This document shows, in pieces, positions 33,805-44,326 of a DNA stretch of 49,056 nt. Source of the stretch: Triparma columacea (Eukaryota; Sar; Bolidophyceae; Parmales; Triparmaceae); NCBI GenBank assembly GCA_030267965.1, contig BRYA01000363.1:3874-52929 (forward strand), given 5' to 3'. Each line of letters starts with the position of its first letter. The first letter of the stretch is position 1. The translations under genes and the position numbers were made by a program. The notes beneath the pieces are model-generated. The model was not told the DNA's origin. It did not search any database and saw only the letters and a program-made list of their open reading frames with translations.

Positions 33805-35797
33805 ATGCAGAGTTCTGCTTCTTCCTCCCACTCGTTCCTCCTCAACACGCTAAACAACTTATATCATTTCATAAAGATACGCGTATCACCATTCATATCC
33901 CCTATAATAACGCCCATCCTATCAATAAACCTGCTCTACCTCCACGCCACATCCTATGTGGTTACAGGAGTCCTGACTGCGTACTTCAACCAGCTCATAT
34001 CCTACGAGGGCCTCAACAAGGAGAGCACGCTCATACTGCCCTTCGCCGCCTACCTGGGTATGTTCGGTGTCATCCTTTTCCCAGAGAGTTTCTTCTCCTC
34101 CAGCAGCGCCTCGGGTGGTGGCGTAAGTTTGAACGTCAAGGGGGGGGAGGACGAGGGCGAGGTAGAGATGCTCCTGAAAAGCAACGTCACCAGGTCAGCC
34201 TCCATGGAGAGCAACTTACAAGGAGGCGAGGAGATAGAGATGGGTCCCCAAGGTGCTTCCAGCCCAATGAACAACCGTAAAGACAACTCAGCTTACAACC
34301 CCGAGGTTGTCATCCCCGTCCCTCCCGCTCCTACAAACAAGTCTGGCGGCCAGCCCTCCTCCCCCACCCCTGCCATCTTCCTAAAGCTTGGCGTCCGTGG
34401 CATCCTTGCCTGCATGATATTCTGTGATTTCGCCGGCATGGTCCTCTCCATGCTCGGTATGCAGCTCTGCGGTTCCGGCCTCCACACGGTCGTAATGTCC
34501 AGCATCGTCTGCTGGGCCGCCGTGATAAGCTACGCCGCATTGAACAAGAGGATAGACGGGGTGGAGAGCGGGAGCTTACTAATCATCATGCTTGGCCTCG
34601 TCATGAGCGCGACTGCGCAGAAGGGGACAGGGGTTGTGGAGATAGCAAAGGGACTACACGGGGTGGAGATCGAGAAGGGGGTACCGGGGATCGACCATGG
34701 GGTGGAGGGGAGGGGGGAAGGTGGACTAAGGGAGGATAAAGTCGTGGGGATTGTGGGGGGGGAGCACACGAGGAATATTGAAGAGGCGGTAGGAAAGGGG
34801 GAGGAGGGGGACAGGAGGATGACGCCGGAGGAGATTAGAGATAAGATGGAGGAGGGGAAGAAACTGATCGAGGAGATACTGAACGATGAGTTTGTGGGGG
34901 AGGTAAAGGAAGGGAAAGAGGGCACTGAGGGAGAGGGAGAGGAAGAGGGAGGGGAAATCATAGTGGAAAAAGAGGTGAGGAAGGAGCGGGGGGTGGGGGC
35001 AGCGATTGAAATGCACGCCTAGCTCCGTGATTACCACGGCCTCATCTTCTGGAACTATGGATGCCTTCCCCAGACGTGGGAGGATCCCAACGAGACCCAC
35101 CCCGAGCTCAAGGTCACCGGTGACACAGCATTTAGAGATTAACCTCCCAAATTCCCCCCCCCCCCTCCTTGCCCTCCAGCACGTCGTCGTAACCATAGAG
35201 CACCCCGACGAGATCTCCCTCCACCACCCCCCCAGCTACCACGCCGGCGCCGAGGGCGTCCACCGGGTCTACCTCGGGATAATAGTTACCCTCATGTCTT
35301 CCTGGCTCTTCGCGAGCAACTACATATTCTCCGAGGTAATCCAGCAGTTCAAGGACGCCCCTTCTTCCCGCTACCTTTGCGAGAAGATAGGCCTTTCCTG
35401 CATAATTATCTCAACAATCTACATGACCTTTCACACCGTCCCAAACTGGGACGAGCTAGTTACCAAGCCCGTTATCGAGGCGGGGGGGAGCGAGGAGGTT
35501 ATATTCATGTGCCTCTTCGCCGCCATATTCCTCCACGCCCTCCACATGATATCCTACTTCTACATGGTAAAAAACGCAGGCGCCGTATCCGTGGGTGTCC
35601 TAAAGGCCAGTCAGGCCATTGGAATCTTCGTCGTCAGCGCCAGGGCGTTCTGCGAGAAACAGGAGAGCCAGTGCGCGACGTTCGAGAGAGGGGCGGCGTG
35701 CATGGTCGTGTGCGGGGGGGTGGTTATGTACAGCTTGAGCAAAACGAGAAAGAGGAAGGGGAAGGGGAGACTGGCAAGGAGCAAGGCGAACAAGTAA
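33805..35797 (+). CDS. drug/metabolite transporter (DMT) superfamily protein
   Basis: Two exons, 33805-34974 and 35180-35797, join in phase 0 ([12 protein letters not shown]) to give 595 aa. About ten hydrophobic segments fit the DMT/nucleotide-sugar-transporter layout (for example [93 protein letters not shown]). Two large soluble insertions are atypical: an acidic/Ser-rich one at about residues 95-185 and a Glu/Gly/Lys-rich one at about 275-400, the latter holding the intron. The C-terminus is basic ([18 protein letters not shown]). Substrate unknown. The identity call rests on hydropathy and local sequence texture, so it is moderate. Confidence 0.65.
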
Positions 35798-36057
35798 TTA
35801 AACGTTACGGTTGCTCACTGAATTCCCTGCCCCGAAGAAAATGTTCATAATTGAAGGTGACGAAGGAGTGTGTATTTCGTCCCTTTTATACACAAGAGTT
35901 TATCCAGACACCTTTTGCAAAGACGTTATACCTGTCAATTCCGTCTTATTCTCCCATGCGCACCCCAATACTCATATATGACAAAGGTGTCGAGTAACCT
36001 GGTCCCAAGGTACAAAATTCTCAACCTGTCTTTCCCTCCCACCCCATCCAGCTAAAC

Positions 36058-37248
36058 ATGAGGACAAAACTCACTCTCATCTTCATCATAACAAACTTTG
36101 CCTCCTTCTCATCAGGGCTAATCGTTAACATCAAGACAGGAGCCCAAAGCAGAGTGCTCGACAATAAGTCTATCCATCGTCAAGCTTCAAAGTCTGGTCT
36201 CGCCCGCATATTCGTCCCAAGTTTCCCTCTCCAACCTCGCTACACCGAGTACGTGATCTTCAACCAGGTCCAGAACCTCGCTACAACCCTCAGAAACACC
36301 TTGTCCACCCTCTTCATTCTCAACGCCTTTGAGCACACGAGCACGGCGATAGCCCTGACAGCGACGCTGTCCTTCTTAGCGCGCGACGGAGCGGGGATGC
36401 TTTCGACTCTCGCATTCTCCCGTTTCGCCCCCCCCTTCTCTCTCTCCAGCGACGTCAAAAGGTGGCGTTACCTGGCGGACATAACATGTAACATCGCCCT
36501 GGGCGTGGAGTTCCTTACCTCCTACTGCTTCAGACTGCCTCAGAGAGCATTTGTTGCAAGCCTCTGCCTCGCGAACTGCCTGAAGAGCGCCTGCGGTATG
36601 ATGGCTGGGTCCGCCTCCGGGCCTATCGACTTTTATTGGTCCGGCAGGGACCCCGCCAACCTGCCGGAGCTAGCTTCGAAGTCGGGGGCGCAGAGCACGC
36701 TAAGTAACGGGGCGGGGATCGTGCTAGGCGCGTTACTGAGCAAGCTGGCGGCGGGACTATCGAAGGAGCAGAGAAGGAGTAAGGCGGCACTGTACTTTGG
36801 TTGGCTGTCGCTGACCGGGTTTCACCTGGCGGCAAACGCCAGGCTTTTGAAGACGATAGCCCTGAACTCCATCAATAAGGAGAGACTTAGAATATTAATG
36901 GGAGGCTTCTTGGAGGACCCAGAAGGTCCCACAATGACGCCGCGCGAAGTTGCGCAGAAGGAGTCTTTGATATTTTGGTTTGGCCGAGGTAGGAAGATTT
37001 TGGTCGGAGTGCCTTCCTCTACCGACGAAGTTTTCGGTTCTGGGCGAGCGCTGATAAGGAAGGGCGGCAAGGGGGGTTTGGAGGTCTCATTAAGGGAAGG
37101 CGTGTCCGCCCTGGAAGGCCACTACCTAGCGGGTGGGGGGGTAGAAACAGGCTTTGACGGATTCAAGAGGAAGCTGGAGGAATCTGGGTGGGACGTTGAG
37201 GATACGTCCCAATTGTTAGACCACGGCTGGAGGTGTAGGGTGGAATAA
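36058..37248 (+). CDS. RUS (root UV-B sensitive) / DUF647 family protein
   Basis: A single exon of 396 aa. The DUF647 block is clear: FVPSFPLQPRYTEYVIFNQVQ, FLARDGAGMLSTLAFSRFAP, SDVKRWRYLADITCNIAL, PQRAFVASLCLANCLKS and the Gly-rich TLSNGAGIVLGALLS. RUS proteins are membrane proteins that in plants act with vitamin B6/auxin-related pathways; the molecular activity is unsettled. The N-terminus (MRTKLTLIFIITNFASFSSG) is a signal peptide or the first part of a plastid presequence. The C-terminal 110 residues are soluble. It is convergent with RRP1, with 38 bp between stops. Confidence 0.88.
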   Translation: MRTKLTLIFIITNFASFSSGLIVNIKTGAQSRVLDNKSIHRQASKSGLARIFVPSFPLQPRYTEYVIFNQVQNLATTLRNTLSTLFILNAFEHTSTAIALTATLSFLARDGAGMLSTLAFSRFAPPFSLSSDVKRWRYLADITCNIALGVEFLTSYCFRLPQRAFVASLCLANCLKSACGMMAGSASGPIDFYWSGRDPANLPELASKSGAQSTLSNGAGIVLGALLSKLAAGLSKEQRRSKAALYFGWLSLTGFHLAANARLLKTIALNSINKERLRILMGGFLEDPEGPTMTPREVAQKESLIFWFGRGRKILVGVPSSTDEVFGSGRALIRKGGKGGLEVSLREGVSALEGHYLAGGGVETGFDGFKRKLEESGWDVEDTSQLLDHGWRCRVE

Positions 37249-37286
37249 AGCATTGTTTTTATGCATTGCAAACATTTCTTGCATAT

Positions 37287-39261
37287 TCATTTCTTCTTCG
37301 ACGCGCCCTTTTTCTTGGTCTTCTTGGTCGCTGTCGTAGTTGTCTTTTCGTCGCCTTGTTTTTCTCCCTTCTTCTCCGCCTCTTCCATAGCCGCCTTCTT
37401 CTCCGCCGCCTTCTTCAGCCTCTTGATCTTCCTCTCCTCCGCCAATTCTTCCTTCCTCTTCTTCTGTTCATCAAGTTTCCTCTGTGTCTCTGCCACCTTC
37501 ATCTTATTTAGCACCCCCCTCTTCGGCGGGGGCGAGATTATGCAAGGGCTGGAGGTCAGGTCCTTCATTGATTTCTTGTAACCCTTGGACTTGTTTTTGG
37601 AGGCAAAAGAGACCCTCTTGTCCTCCTTGGGCGGTGACTTGAGGTCATCATCCGAGTCACGCATCTCGGTTATATCTACTGAAGCTTTGCGCTTGCGCTT
37701 GGGCGTTGTCTCGATTGGTGTCTCTTTCTCTTTCTTGGTCTCCTTCTTGGTCTCCTTCTTGGCTCTCTTCCCCTTTTTCTCCGTCTCCTTCTCCTCCTCC
37801 TTCTCCTCCTCCTTCTCCTCCTCCTTCTCCTCCTGCTTCTCTACCTCCATTGCATCCTCGTCCTCTGACTCCTCATTAGGGTCACCGAAAACGCCCTCCT
37901 CAGCCTCCCTCTGCCTCTTCGCGATCCTCTTCAAGTAAGTCTTGTTCATGTCATAGAGCATTTTCCTGTTCCCGCTCCTCGTCTCCTCCGCCTTACCAAC
38001 CTCGAAGAAGAACTCCGCTACCCCCTGCACGTCAACGTTGTCGAATATGACGACGTCCTCGTCACCGTCCTTAACGTCCTGGAAGCAGGAGTATTTGACC
38101 AAGAACTTGAGGAAGACGTTCTCGAAAACCTTCTTCTTCACTATCTTGTCCTCCTCGGCCTGGGCGATCGCGATGTAGGGCTCGATTACGTTTATGAATT
38201 CCTCGGTCGATATGTCCGGGTTGACCAGTGCGAGCTCGTCGATAGCTATGTCGATCAAGTGGAACCTCATCCCGTTTGGTGTCTTCTGGAGAACCTCCTC
38301 GACTAGGGCGTCGTTGAACTGGGCCACGACGCCCTGGTGGAAGCCCCTCTTGTCGTAGTACATGTAGATCTGCCGAAGGACCTTCCTGACGAGCGTGTAA
38401 ATCTTGTCGAGCCTGGGGGAGGAAGGGGAGAGAAAGGATGTTAGGGGTTAGGATTGCTGGTGCCGTGCCTTCAAGGTAAGCGCAAGCCCGGTTTTCCAAC
38501 CAGCATTGCCCCCCCCCTCCCCCCCTCCTCCCCCTCCAAGCTTACCTGTACTGATCGACCCCTTCCCACTCCCTGACGACGGTACGGAAGAAGGTTGCGA
38601 CAAAGAGTGAGGACAGGTGTACCCCCTTGCAGTGGGGTGCAAGGTAGGCGTTCTCGCTCCGCTCCTCTTCCCCCGCCTCGTCGGACCGGGGGGCGCCGAC
38701 AGAGACCTCCTCGTCCTCGCTGGACTCGTCACCACCGTCGTTGCCGCCAGTAATTTTTAGGTACTCCTCAGCTGACTTTATGTCGTCCTTCTCGTCACCG
38801 CCACAATCATGAAGGAGGGGGGCGATTAGGTCGCTGAGCTCCTCCTGGACAGGGACCTTGTCGCAGAGCCAAAGGCAGTAGAACAGAGCCTTCTGAAGCT
38901 TCATGAAATCAAGCTCACTAAAACCCAAGGCGCTAGGATGAGATTTGGCCTTGAGGTAGGCAGAGAGCGCCAGCGCCGTCCTGTGCCTAGTCTTCTGGTT
39001 GCTCGACCCTAGCTGCTTGGCGAACTTGAGCTCCCCGCTGTCCGGGGCTAGGGTTATAGGCTGAGAGGGGTCGTAGGACTGGTCTACGAAGCCAGCCTCT
39101 CGCTTGTAGTTCAACTCACGCTTCTGAGTGGCAGTGAGAGAAGCTTTCTTAGCAGCGAGAGCCTTCTTGCGCTCACGTTTCAGCGCCGACTTGGTCTTTG
39201 AGGGGTTGGTAGAAGGTTGGGAAGAGGTTTCCTTAACATTCGCCATTGATGTGGAAGCCAT
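37287..39261 (-). CDS. RRP1: RRP1/NOP52-family nucleolar protein
   Basis: Two exons, 38546-39261 and 37287-38412, join in phase (DQY-R-LDKIYTLVRKV) to give 613 aa. RRP1/NOP52 is a large-subunit biogenesis factor needed for 27S pre-rRNA processing. The conserved helical region starts with LKFAKQLGSSNQKTRHRTA, continues FMKLQKALFYCLWLCDKVPV, then FFRTVVREWEGVDQYR-LDK and YDKRGFHQGVVAQFNDAL, and FHLIDIAIDELALV. The C-terminal half is Lys/Glu-rich with nuclear/nucleolar localisation-type basic runs (PKRKRKAS, KNKSKGYKKS). Start ATG 39261 (MASTSMANVKET) is preferred; an earlier in-frame ATG would add a hydrophobic, unlikely leader. It shares a 337-bp divergent promoter with the RRM gene. Confidence 0.9.
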
Positions 39262-39598
39262 CGATGTGGAAGGAAAGGTAATTTTGCTGTGGGAACGTAT
39301 TTTAAGAAAATAGGTCACGTTTTGTTGATATATAAGTGAATAAAGCTTGTAAATGTAAAAATGGAGACGTTTGGATGCGTATAGAAGGTGGGAAGGGTGG
39401 GTCAAAGTGGGGCCAGGCATTGGCTGATAATTCCAAATTGCAAATTGCTCAGAAATTCGTCAAAAATCCATCTTATAACAATTCTACACAATAAACACCT
39501 AACTATACTCACAACTAACAACTCCAATACATTTTGAAGACATTCAAACGTACAGAACAATATTAACACCCAACAGCCATTCCTTCTCAATCACCAGA
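39262..39598. promoter_or_regulatory. bidirectional promoter region, RRP1 / RRM protein
   Basis: 337 bp, AT-richer than its surroundings, between the start codons of two genes that both look nucleolar. It should contain both promoters, and it is a candidate for co-regulation of ribosome biogenesis. No named element is recognised. Confidence 0.5.
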
Positions 39599-40723
39599 AT
39601 GGCTCTAAACACATCATCAACGACAACATCGCCCAAGAAGTGCCCCTCAAACGTTACAAAAACAACCAAACTTAAGTCGAACGCTAGTAAAACTCCGTCC
39701 AACAAACTTTCAACAAAGGAGATCATTGCCACCATCCCTCTCCGAGATTCTGATGGTTTCCTCTTCAGTAAGCGTGAGGTACGGGTAATGAGGAAACGTT
39801 TGAGGAAGGGTTTGGATTGGAAGCTAAGCGAAGAGGAGAGGAAGGAGCTGAAGAAACCTAGGGTTGTTGATAGGGATGACGATGATTTGATGGGACTTGT
39901 CTTTGTCAAGGGGGACAGGGGGAAGAAGAGGAAACTATTAGGGGGGGAGGTGGAGAGTGAGGGGGAGGAGGGTGAGGAGGAGGAGGTTGAGGGCGAGGAG
40001 GAGGAGGTTGAGGGTGAGGAGGGTGAGGATGAGGGGGAGGAGGTTGAGGGTGAGGAGGGTGAGGATAAGGATGATGATGAGGAGGAAGGATCGGAGCGAG
40101 AGGGTTCGGATGTTGGCTCGGAAGAGGCCTTACCCCCGGCAGTTTCCTCCAAGGGCAACGCAGGCAGGGCCTCCAAGCCCGTCCCCCCCGGCTACGTCTG
40201 CGGGGCCTGCAACGGAGACCTCGGAGTTCACTGGATATTCGACTGCCAAGTTTACAAGGAGAAGAAGAATAAGGGGAAACCCCAGGCTGCGGAGAAGGCC
40301 CCAGGGGGGGGTGAGGACGGGGGTAAGAAGAACAAGAAGAGGAAGAAGGGGGAGAAGGGGATCCTCCAGCCCTCCCTCTCCAAGGTGTTCGTATCCGGCC
40401 TACCATTTGACGTTAAAAACGCCGATGTCATGGAGTTCTTCTCCCCCTTCGGTACCATCGTAGGCCTCCAGCTCTTCTGCTTCGACGACTCGAAGCGTTG
40501 CACAGGCAATGGCATCGTTCACTTCGCAAGCGAGGAGGAGGCAAAGAAGGCAAGGGAGGAAGGGAACGGGAAGAAAATTAAGGAGAGGTGGATCAAGATT
40601 GATAAGGTCAAGGCTAAGAACGTCACGATGAAAGGGAAAGGGAAAGGGAAGGGGAAAGGAAAGGGGGGGAAGGAGGGGAAGGGAGGTAGCAAGAAGATGA
40701 GGGTCGAGGGCAAGAAGGAGTAA
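39599..40723 (+). CDS. RRM protein with a C-C-H-C zinc knuckle-like motif
   Basis: A single exon of 374 aa. The order is: a basic N-terminus; a short conserved stretch PLRDSDGFLFSKREVRVMRK; an acidic Glu/Gly tract (about residues 118-165) from a GAGGAG-type repeat; a VCGACNGDLGVHWIFDC motif with Cys-x2-Cys-x7-His-x4-Cys spacing (near residues 200-215); and an RRM (about 262-340) with RNP2 VFVSGLPF and a degenerate RNP1 GNGIVHF. The C-terminus is a Lys/Gly repeat (KGKGKGKGKGKGG). The make-up is that of a nuclear or nucleolar RNA-binding protein; the RNA target is unknown. The divergent partnership with RRP1 supports a role in ribosome assembly by inference. Confidence 0.8.
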   Translation: MALNTSSTTTSPKKCPSNVTKTTKLKSNASKTPSNKLSTKEIIATIPLRDSDGFLFSKREVRVMRKRLRKGLDWKLSEEERKELKKPRVVDRDDDDLMGLVFVKGDRGKKRKLLGGEVESEGEEGEEEEVEGEEEEVEGEEGEDEGEEVEGEEGEDKDDDEEEGSEREGSDVGSEEALPPAVSSKGNAGRASKPVPPGYVCGACNGDLGVHWIFDCQVYKEKKNKGKPQAAEKAPGGGEDGGKKNKKRKKGEKGILQPSLSKVFVSGLPFDVKNADVMEFFSPFGTIVGLQLFCFDDSKRCTGNGIVHFASEEEAKKAREEGNGKKIKERWIKIDKVKAKNVTMKGKGKGKGKGKGGKEGKGGSKKMRVEGKKE

Positions 40724-40811
40724 TTTAGACGTCCTTGCTTTAGAGTTCAGTACAAACACACATATATTTTGCTTTGCTTATAACCGTCAATGTAAAGTTT
40801 CTATCATTGTG

Positions 40812-41969
40812 TTAGGCGTCGTTAAGGTCCTCCACCCTGAACGCCGGTAAGCTCGGTAGAAGTTCCTTGACCTTAATCTCCCTCAATCTAAGTAGTTTAC
40901 CCTCCCCCCTTTCATGGTAGTAGCAAACAGCGTTTTCCATAGCCCCACCACCTAGCTCTGTTAAGTATGCTCTACCCGTACCGGAGGGGGCGTGCAGGAC
41001 ACCCATGTGGTCGACCACTAAGACGGCGGAAACCTTTAGACCGGAGGATAGGGAGGCGTTGAGCTCCTTGGCGAGCTGGGTAACGCAGTCGAGGGTCGTG
41101 CCGTACTCGAGGCCGGTGACTTGTCGGGCGGTTAGGATGGTAGAGTCGGTTAGGAGGACGCCGGAGGCGTACTTTATGCAGTGGTAGGACTCGGAGGGGT
41201 GGAGGGTTGGGGATAGGGGGGCTGCGTGGAGGGAGAAGACGGTTTCGTAGAGCCTCTTGAAGGAGAGGGTTGAGGGAGAGTCAGATTCAGAGGATTGGAT
41301 TTGGGGGCATGTGAAAGGATCAGAGACGATAGACTTCGCTGCTATGCGGGTGTAGCATGAGAGGGCGGGGTAGAGGTTGGAGAGGAGGACTGTGCGCGCG
41401 GTGCTCATTGAAACTGTGCAGGAGACGGGGGGAGGGTGAGAGTGTGGGGGGGGGGGGCTTGGAGCGTTTGGGGGGGGGGGGGGAAGGGGGGGAGGAGTCT
41501 CACCCTCGTCACCCTTTGTGCCCGCTATGTGTACTGGAAGTGTTGCAGGGTCCAGCACCTCCACTGGGAAGCGCGTGGACATGTATTCCCTGCAGAGGGC
41601 GCCAGGGGTTATGGGGGAGGGCGAGTCTGAGACGATGAAGATGGATAGGATCTTGAGGAGGGGGAGGGAGGGGTAGAGGGAGGCGAGGACGGAGCGCTCG
41701 GAGCAGAGGGAACCGGGAAGGGAACAAGGCTCCGAGTTGCAACCTGTCCTCCACTCGATTACGGTGGCAGGCTCGGAGGCTGAGGGGATACCAGAGCGGA
41801 GGTAGAGGACCGCGCAAGCAACATTGAAGGAGGAGAGATAGGGAGCTGCAAAGGTCTTTGAGTTGATGACTGTTAAACGGGCGGCGTTGGCTTGTTGGAA
41901 GCCTTGGTTATAGTAGGTTTCCAGGGATGGGATCGTCGGAGAAGAGGAGAGGGGTGCTGACTTCTCCAT
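40812..41969 (-). CDS. cytidine deaminase-like protein, degenerate zinc site
   Basis: A single exon of 385 aa. The first half matches the cytidine deaminase fold: QANAARLTVIN, APYLSSFNVACAVLYLRSG, then LCSERSVLASL (Cys-x-Glu, the Zn ligand and catalytic Glu) and PITPGALCREYM. In the latter the usual Pro-Cys-x2-Cys pair is Pro-Gly-x2-Cys, so one zinc ligand is absent. After a Pro-rich linker (PPPLPPPPPNAPSPPPPH) a second domain resembles a catalytically dead deaminase copy (YHCIKYASGVLLTDS, LEYGTTLDCVTQLAKEL). It may be inactive, a regulatory subunit or a structural protein. Divergent from the J-domain/PUB gene. Confidence 0.68.
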   Translation of the reverse strand: MEKSAPLSSSPTIPSLETYYNQGFQQANAARLTVINSKTFAAPYLSSFNVACAVLYLRSGIPSASEPATVIEWRTGCNSEPCSLPGSLCSERSVLASLYPSLPLLKILSIFIVSDSPSPITPGALCREYMSTRFPVEVLDPATLPVHIAGTKGDEGETPPPLPPPPPNAPSPPPPHSHPPPVSCTVSMSTARTVLLSNLYPALSCYTRIAAKSIVSDPFTCPQIQSSESDSPSTLSFKRLYETVFSLHAAPLSPTLHPSESYHCIKYASGVLLTDSTILTARQVTGLEYGTTLDCVTQLAKELNASLSSGLKVSAVLVVDHMGVLHAPSGTGRAYLTELGGGAMENAVCYYHERGEGKLLRLREIKVKELLPSLPAFRVEDLNDA

Positions 41970-42149
41970 GTCCAGCGTTAGGACGAGATTTTTCAGCAGA
42001 CGACGGTCGGGGCCTGGTACTGCCAGGCGATAAAATCAGAATTGTAAGTAGACGTGTCTGTGATCCACAACAACAAACGACAATATAATCAGCAAAAATC
42101 AGAGAAAAGAGGAAATTCCCCTAAAAAATCATTCCACCCATCTTCTGAC

Positions 42150-44173
42150 ATGTCTTCGTGCTCCCACTCGTCCACTAATCCATATATAGTGATGGAACTT
42201 TACCCTGGTATCTTCAAACGCGTATCTAGCAGTTATATCACCAAGGTTCCGTTCGCCCCCCCCACAAAGGAGGAAATAAAACTAAAGTATAAACAGCTTG
42301 CGTTGATTAGACACCCTGACAAGCCGACTGGTAGCGATGAGGAGGTGAGGATGCTGGAATACAAGCAGAAAAAGGGCTCACTTGCCCATAAATATGAGGG
42401 ATACATTTGGCATTGGTAGGCGTGACAATGGAAGACAATGGAAGCGCGACCATTAGAAGGGTGACAATGTAAGCGTTACAACATACCAATTTCTCACCCC
42501 TTCAAACCCCCCTCTCCCCAAACATCTCCCCAAACATCTCCCCAAGTTTGCCTCTCTCTCTTCAGCTTACGATTCCCTCCTCCCACCTCCCCCTCCCGAT
42601 GTTGATGTTCCTCCCGTCCCCCGCGATGACTGTTCATGGTGGTATAATTCCGTCGTCCTAAAGCTCCCCGGCCAAGCCTCCTCAACCGAGGGTTACATTG
42701 GTAACTTTGCTAGGGTTGTGGGTATTACTGATGATGGTGTTAAAGGTGTATACGTGACATCTGCCAGTGTTGCGGTTGCTATATTGGCGGTGGGGTTAGG
42801 GTTACGGTACATGGGATTCGGGAGGAAGAGGAGGGAGGGAGAGATTGTCGAGGACAGGAGAGCTAGAGATGGTCGGAGGAAAGAGAAAAGCAGACTCCTG
42901 AGGAGTGTGGTTTTGGAGGTGGACTCACCCGGCGTCATGTCACCGTCTTCTTCGTCTAAGGGGGGGGGGCTCACTCAAGCTGCTAAACCCTCGGACTCTG
43001 GTTCCCCTCTTCCCCCCCCCTCCACGGCGTCATCCCTCCCATCCTCCCTCCTCCTCCCACCGGAAACCACAATATCATTCGCCTCCCTATTCCCATCCCT
43101 CCAAGCGTCTCGGACTCTCCTTCGGACCCTCTCAACAAACCCTATCTCAGCACCATACGCTCACCTATTACCAACTATACTAAGTAACCTACAAAAGAAA
43201 AACAGGGAGGAGAAATATTATCAGATAAACGCGGTTGATAAATCCAACTTCTTTAACAAGGTTTGGAGATATAAGCCCTTCCGCGCTCTTCTAACAAACC
43301 TTGGTTTCGCACTTGGTGATGATTCGGTGCTCCGATTACCTTTCCCCATGAGTCAGCGTATTTTCCGTCTTCTATCGATAACAATATCTGAGTTAAAGGG
43401 TCAGCCTCTCGGTGGTGGTAGGGAACTCCCTGTTGTTGAGGTTGGTAAAGGTGCTGAGATAAGTATGGATGTTAGTATGAGAGTAGCGTGTAAAACCAAG
43501 GTGCTGTTTATGGGAGGTGGGAAAGCTACGGTTAAAGGGGTTAAGGAAGTTGAGGGGGGGGAGAGGTTTAAAGGGATTGAAGGACTTACTTGGAAGGTTA
43601 ATAGTGGGGTGGTGGATCAAATGGGGGAAAGGTGGGGGGAGAAAGAGGTTTATGGGAAGGTTAAGAAAATTGAACTTAGCAGGTGAGAAAGTTGGGAGTT
43701 AAGGTGGGGAAGGGGGTGAAGGTGAAAGAGAGACGACTTGCATGGAAGGATATATTCACGAGGGTTACACTTTGCAAATTCACTCACCCCTCCCCCCCCC
43801 TAACCTCCCCATCTAACGTTCTTTTTCCAGGTTGCCTTATCTGCGTCGTCTCACCTCAATATCGTCCCTCTCAAACCTCCATGAGCTTTGTCTTGACATG
43901 TGCAACCTAACAACCCTCCCAACCCTACCCTTAAACCTCCGTCGTTTAAGCGCATCCGATAACTCTATATCTACCATAGACGATGCTTGGGAGGGGGAGG
44001 GGGAAATTATGCTTGAGTATGTGGATATAAGAGGCAACTTACTAAAAAGTGTACCGAAGATTATGAAGGGGGAGAGGATGAAGAAACTCAAAACAGCGAG
44101 ACTTGACGGGTGCGATATCAAGGTTGATGAACTCGTTAAGTTCAGCATGGAATGCAAGATAAAACTATGCTAG
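42150..44173 (+). CDS. J-domain / transmembrane / PUB-domain / LRR protein
   Basis: Three exons, 42150-42344, 42547-43682 and 43831-44173, join in phase to give 557 aa. The acceptor at 42546 is chosen because it restores helix III of a J domain: EEIKLKYKQLALIRHPDKPT (HPD at 55-57) then DEE-FASLSSAYDSLL. A Pro-rich stretch and one hydrophobic helix (VTSASVAVAILAVGLGL, about 135-152) follow, with a strongly basic flank (RKRRE, RRKEKSR). A PUB domain is read at about 246-350 (LLPTILSNLQKKNREEKYYQ, INAVDKSNFF, LLTNLGFALGDDSVLRLPFP). The last exon codes for leucine-rich repeats (LPYLRRLTSISSLSNLHEL, CNLTTLPTLP, LEYVDIRGNLLKSVP). J domains stimulate Hsp70, and PUB domains bind the tail of p97/Cdc48. 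It is probably a membrane protein-quality-control adaptor. ATG 42150 versus the later ATG near 42192 is uncertain. Confidence 0.75.
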
Positions 44174-44326
44174 GGGGAGGTTTTTGGAACGGAGAGATTT
44201 TGGACGTATGAAAAAGGATTTTGTTGGGTTCAGAGAGTAAAGAATATCTTCCCTCTTTTTTTTTTTTAATTAATAAACTCCCCTTTTAAGGCCCACCCGT
44301 CTGCCCGCGCTCCGAACTTAGATGTG

